Positions 62,839 to 64,000 of a stretch of 64,000 nucleotides of DNA are shown here, piece after piece (within the stretch, counting starts at the first letter, position 1; every line of letters starts with the position of its first letter). The position numbers were made by a program, and so were the translations under genes. Where the stretch lies: assembly GCA_019187185.1 (NCBI GenBank), contig JABAQU010000004.1:1-64000 (forward strand). Direction: 5' to 3'. The notes under the pieces are model-generated. The model worked only from the letters and a program-made list of their open reading frames with translations. It was not told the DNA's origin and ran no database searches. This DNA comes from Steroidobacteraceae bacterium (GTDB lineage Bacteria > Pseudomonadota > Gammaproteobacteria > Steroidobacterales > Steroidobacteraceae).

Positions 62839-62969
62839 GGCCTGCACCTTTCGGATTGAGCCGCGGGACGACCGTTGCGCCGGACATAGTCATCAGCCCA
62901 CGCATCGAGGTCAACGCGATCGAAGGCGATTACCTGCTTGCCAATGGGGATGACGGTTATGTTTGGCAT
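62817..62969 (-). pseudogene. AlpA/excisionase-like DNA-binding remnant
   Basis: The frame has PIGKQVIAFDRVDLDAWADDY followed by VRRNGRPAA, like the C-terminal part of AlpA-type phage excisionase/regulators that sit just upstream of integrases. The N-terminal helix-turn-helix is missing from this frame and seems to continue in another (KLKIGMPD), so a frameshift is likely. Weak evidence, but position supports it. Confidence 0.45.
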
Positions 62970-63341
62970 CGGGCATTCCGATCTTGAGTTTCGACGAACG
63001 GATTCTCGCTAGTGGTTTCGCTTCCGTACAGCCAGCAACATATCCGGCAGATGCGCAAATTGACGGTCCCAAATTTTCTTTCGTACGCGGCGCGGTAGTC
63101 CCGATCCCGGCAGATGCCAATACCGCCGGGTTCTTTGGCTATCGGACGAGTACGCTCTGGTGGCAGCTGCCTGAGTACGTTTACCTGCCTGATGTAACTG
63201 CCGCCCGATCCACCAGTACGTTGCGTAACGCTCGACCGTCACCGCTGGACCGAATACGCCTGATCTTGCCTTGCCGAGCGGCTGCATCGGATGATGCCAC
63301 CGTTTCATTCGCCGTCACCACGTCGTTCGGGAGCCTCGCAG
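62970..63341. other. Island interior without a recognised gene
   Basis: Short frames on both strands show no family resemblance or good ribosome site. Probably remnant island sequence. Confidence 0.4.
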
Positions 63342-64000
63342 ATGCCAGACGAGTATCCACGCGTCGCCTCGCTCACCTACCGCATCGTCTCCGACGAGAC
63401 GCACGACTACGCGAAGGAAGCCGCTTTCGACGGCGCGATACGCGCTTTCGATGTGCGACTTCGGCATCGTCAGGCCGTATTTACCCCGCTCGTGCACTTC
63501 GGCACCGAGGAGGCCGCGCGCGCTGCCCTTGAGCCTCAGCTGCGAGCCTGGGAACTTGACGCGGTGCTAACGCACGGCGCTGGAACGATGGGGTTCAAAT
63601 TCCTAAGCGCGCATGTTCAGAAAAATCCTCCGCGGCCGGGAATTATCGAGGCGATCGGAGTTGCCTCGATGTCCCTCGCGGGAATGCGGGCAACGCTCAC
63701 CGTCACGCACAACACCCACCCGGCACCGCCGCAGGCCTTCGCTGTCGACGAATGCGTGGAGACGCTCGGCGAGCTGTTCCTGCTGGCGCGCGGAACGCCA
63801 CTCACGCTGCTCTACGTCTCATACAGCATGACGACGTGCCTAGAGCACTACCTCGGGAGCCTGACCGAAGCGGCGGCGTGGCTCGGGATCTCAAACAGCG
63901 TACTACACAAGATCAACGAGCTTGCGAACTCGCGCGGCGTCGGTGCTGAGGTCCGCAAGTTCGATGCCCGCGTGCAGCGGTTGCCGCTCTCGCGGGCGGA
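63342..64000 (+). CDS. Island gene of unknown function, partial at window edge (at least 219 aa)
   Basis: Open from ATG 63342 to the end of the window without a stop. The sequence includes DEYPRVASLTYRIVSDETHD, TPLVHFGTEEAARAALEPQL, HGAGTMGFKFLSAHV and GTPLTLLYVSYSMTTCLEHY, then an Asn-rich helical stretch. It is soluble and of moderate composition, consistent with a real protein. I recognise no domain. It lies inside the putative island, transcribed away from the tRNA and integrase. Confidence 0.6.
   Translation, partial: MPDEYPRVASLTYRIVSDETHDYAKEAAFDGAIRAFDVRLRHRQAVFTPLVHFGTEEAARAALEPQLRAWELDAVLTHGAGTMGFKFLSAHVQKNPPRPGIIEAIGVASMSLAGMRATLTVTHNTHPAPPQAFAVDECVETLGELFLLARGTPLTLLYVSYSMTTCLEHYLGSLTEAAAWLGISNSVLHKINELANSRGVGAEVRKFDARVQRLPLSRA

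Noticed and set aside
63009..63308. Minus-strand 99-codon frame in the island
   Set aside because: No coding signature and the neighbouring frames are equally long; left unassigned.

Overview
The window reads as the chromosome of a high-GC (about two thirds G+C by eye) Gram-negative bacterium. TonB-dependent uptake, lipoproteins, a periplasmic cyclophilin, EAL/GGDEF signalling, the proBA pair and an HtpX-desaturase operon fit a gamma- or betaproteobacterium. A Steroidobacter/Nevskia-like lineage is my guess. No rRNA or ribosomal-protein gene is present to settle it.

Layout. (1) 1-11.3 kb is an accessory region built as an integron-style gene-cassette array. Ten attC-like sites in one orientation separate small, mostly unrelated plus-strand genes: unknowns, a possible HEPN/AbiU2-like protein, a TPR-like protein, a SnoaL-like protein, a BrnT/BrnA pair, an RHH/RelE pair, a DUF1801 protein and an exported protein. 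No integrase lies in the window; by cassette orientation it should be to the left. The array is littered with insertion sequences: a decayed IS1111-type transposase abutting an attC, and an IS110 transposase gene split by an IS21 element with an exact 5-bp target duplication. (2) 11.4-23.2 kb is mixed chromosome: GNAT, thioesterase, tRNA-Arg(ACG), a histone-H1-like protein coupled to a GlsB/YeaQ-type membrane protein, a cyclophilin, a GGDEF-EAL protein, an ABC exporter and a large secreted subtilase. (3) 23.6-34.5 kb is a LysR gene followed by a tightly packed operon: D-serine dehydratase, two SxxK serine hydrolases, a TonB-dependent receptor, an exported amidase and an N-acyl-D-amino-acid deacylase. 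Together they suggest import and breakdown of D-amino-acid-containing peptides or amides. (4) 34.4-54.4 kb is mostly ordinary chromosome: ABC-F, DUF47/phosphate transporter, an exported MDR oxidoreductase, a periplasmic molybdenum hydroxylase operon ending in gabT, FNR2, TesB, a CpeT-like protein, cytochrome c, a five-gene htpX-led operon, an acidic poly-Asp protein and proBA. (5) 54.4-59.7 kb is a one-direction molybdenum-cofactor operon with two unusual fusions: MobA-MoaD, and MoaE-MoeB-rhodanese with a histidine-rich linker. It could supply cofactor to the hydroxylase at 40.7-43.3 kb. (6) 59.7-64 kb has two exported proteins, a Cys-containing HTH regulator, and tRNA-Arg(TCG). That tRNA is followed at its 3' end by a dead tyrosine integrase (frameshifted, catalytic Tyr replaced by Asn), the edge of a decayed genomic island that runs off the window.

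The most notable signals are the cassette array with nested IS elements, the D-amino-acid peptide cluster, and the fused molybdopterin genes. Family calls are from reading motifs in the translated sequence; no database search was possible.
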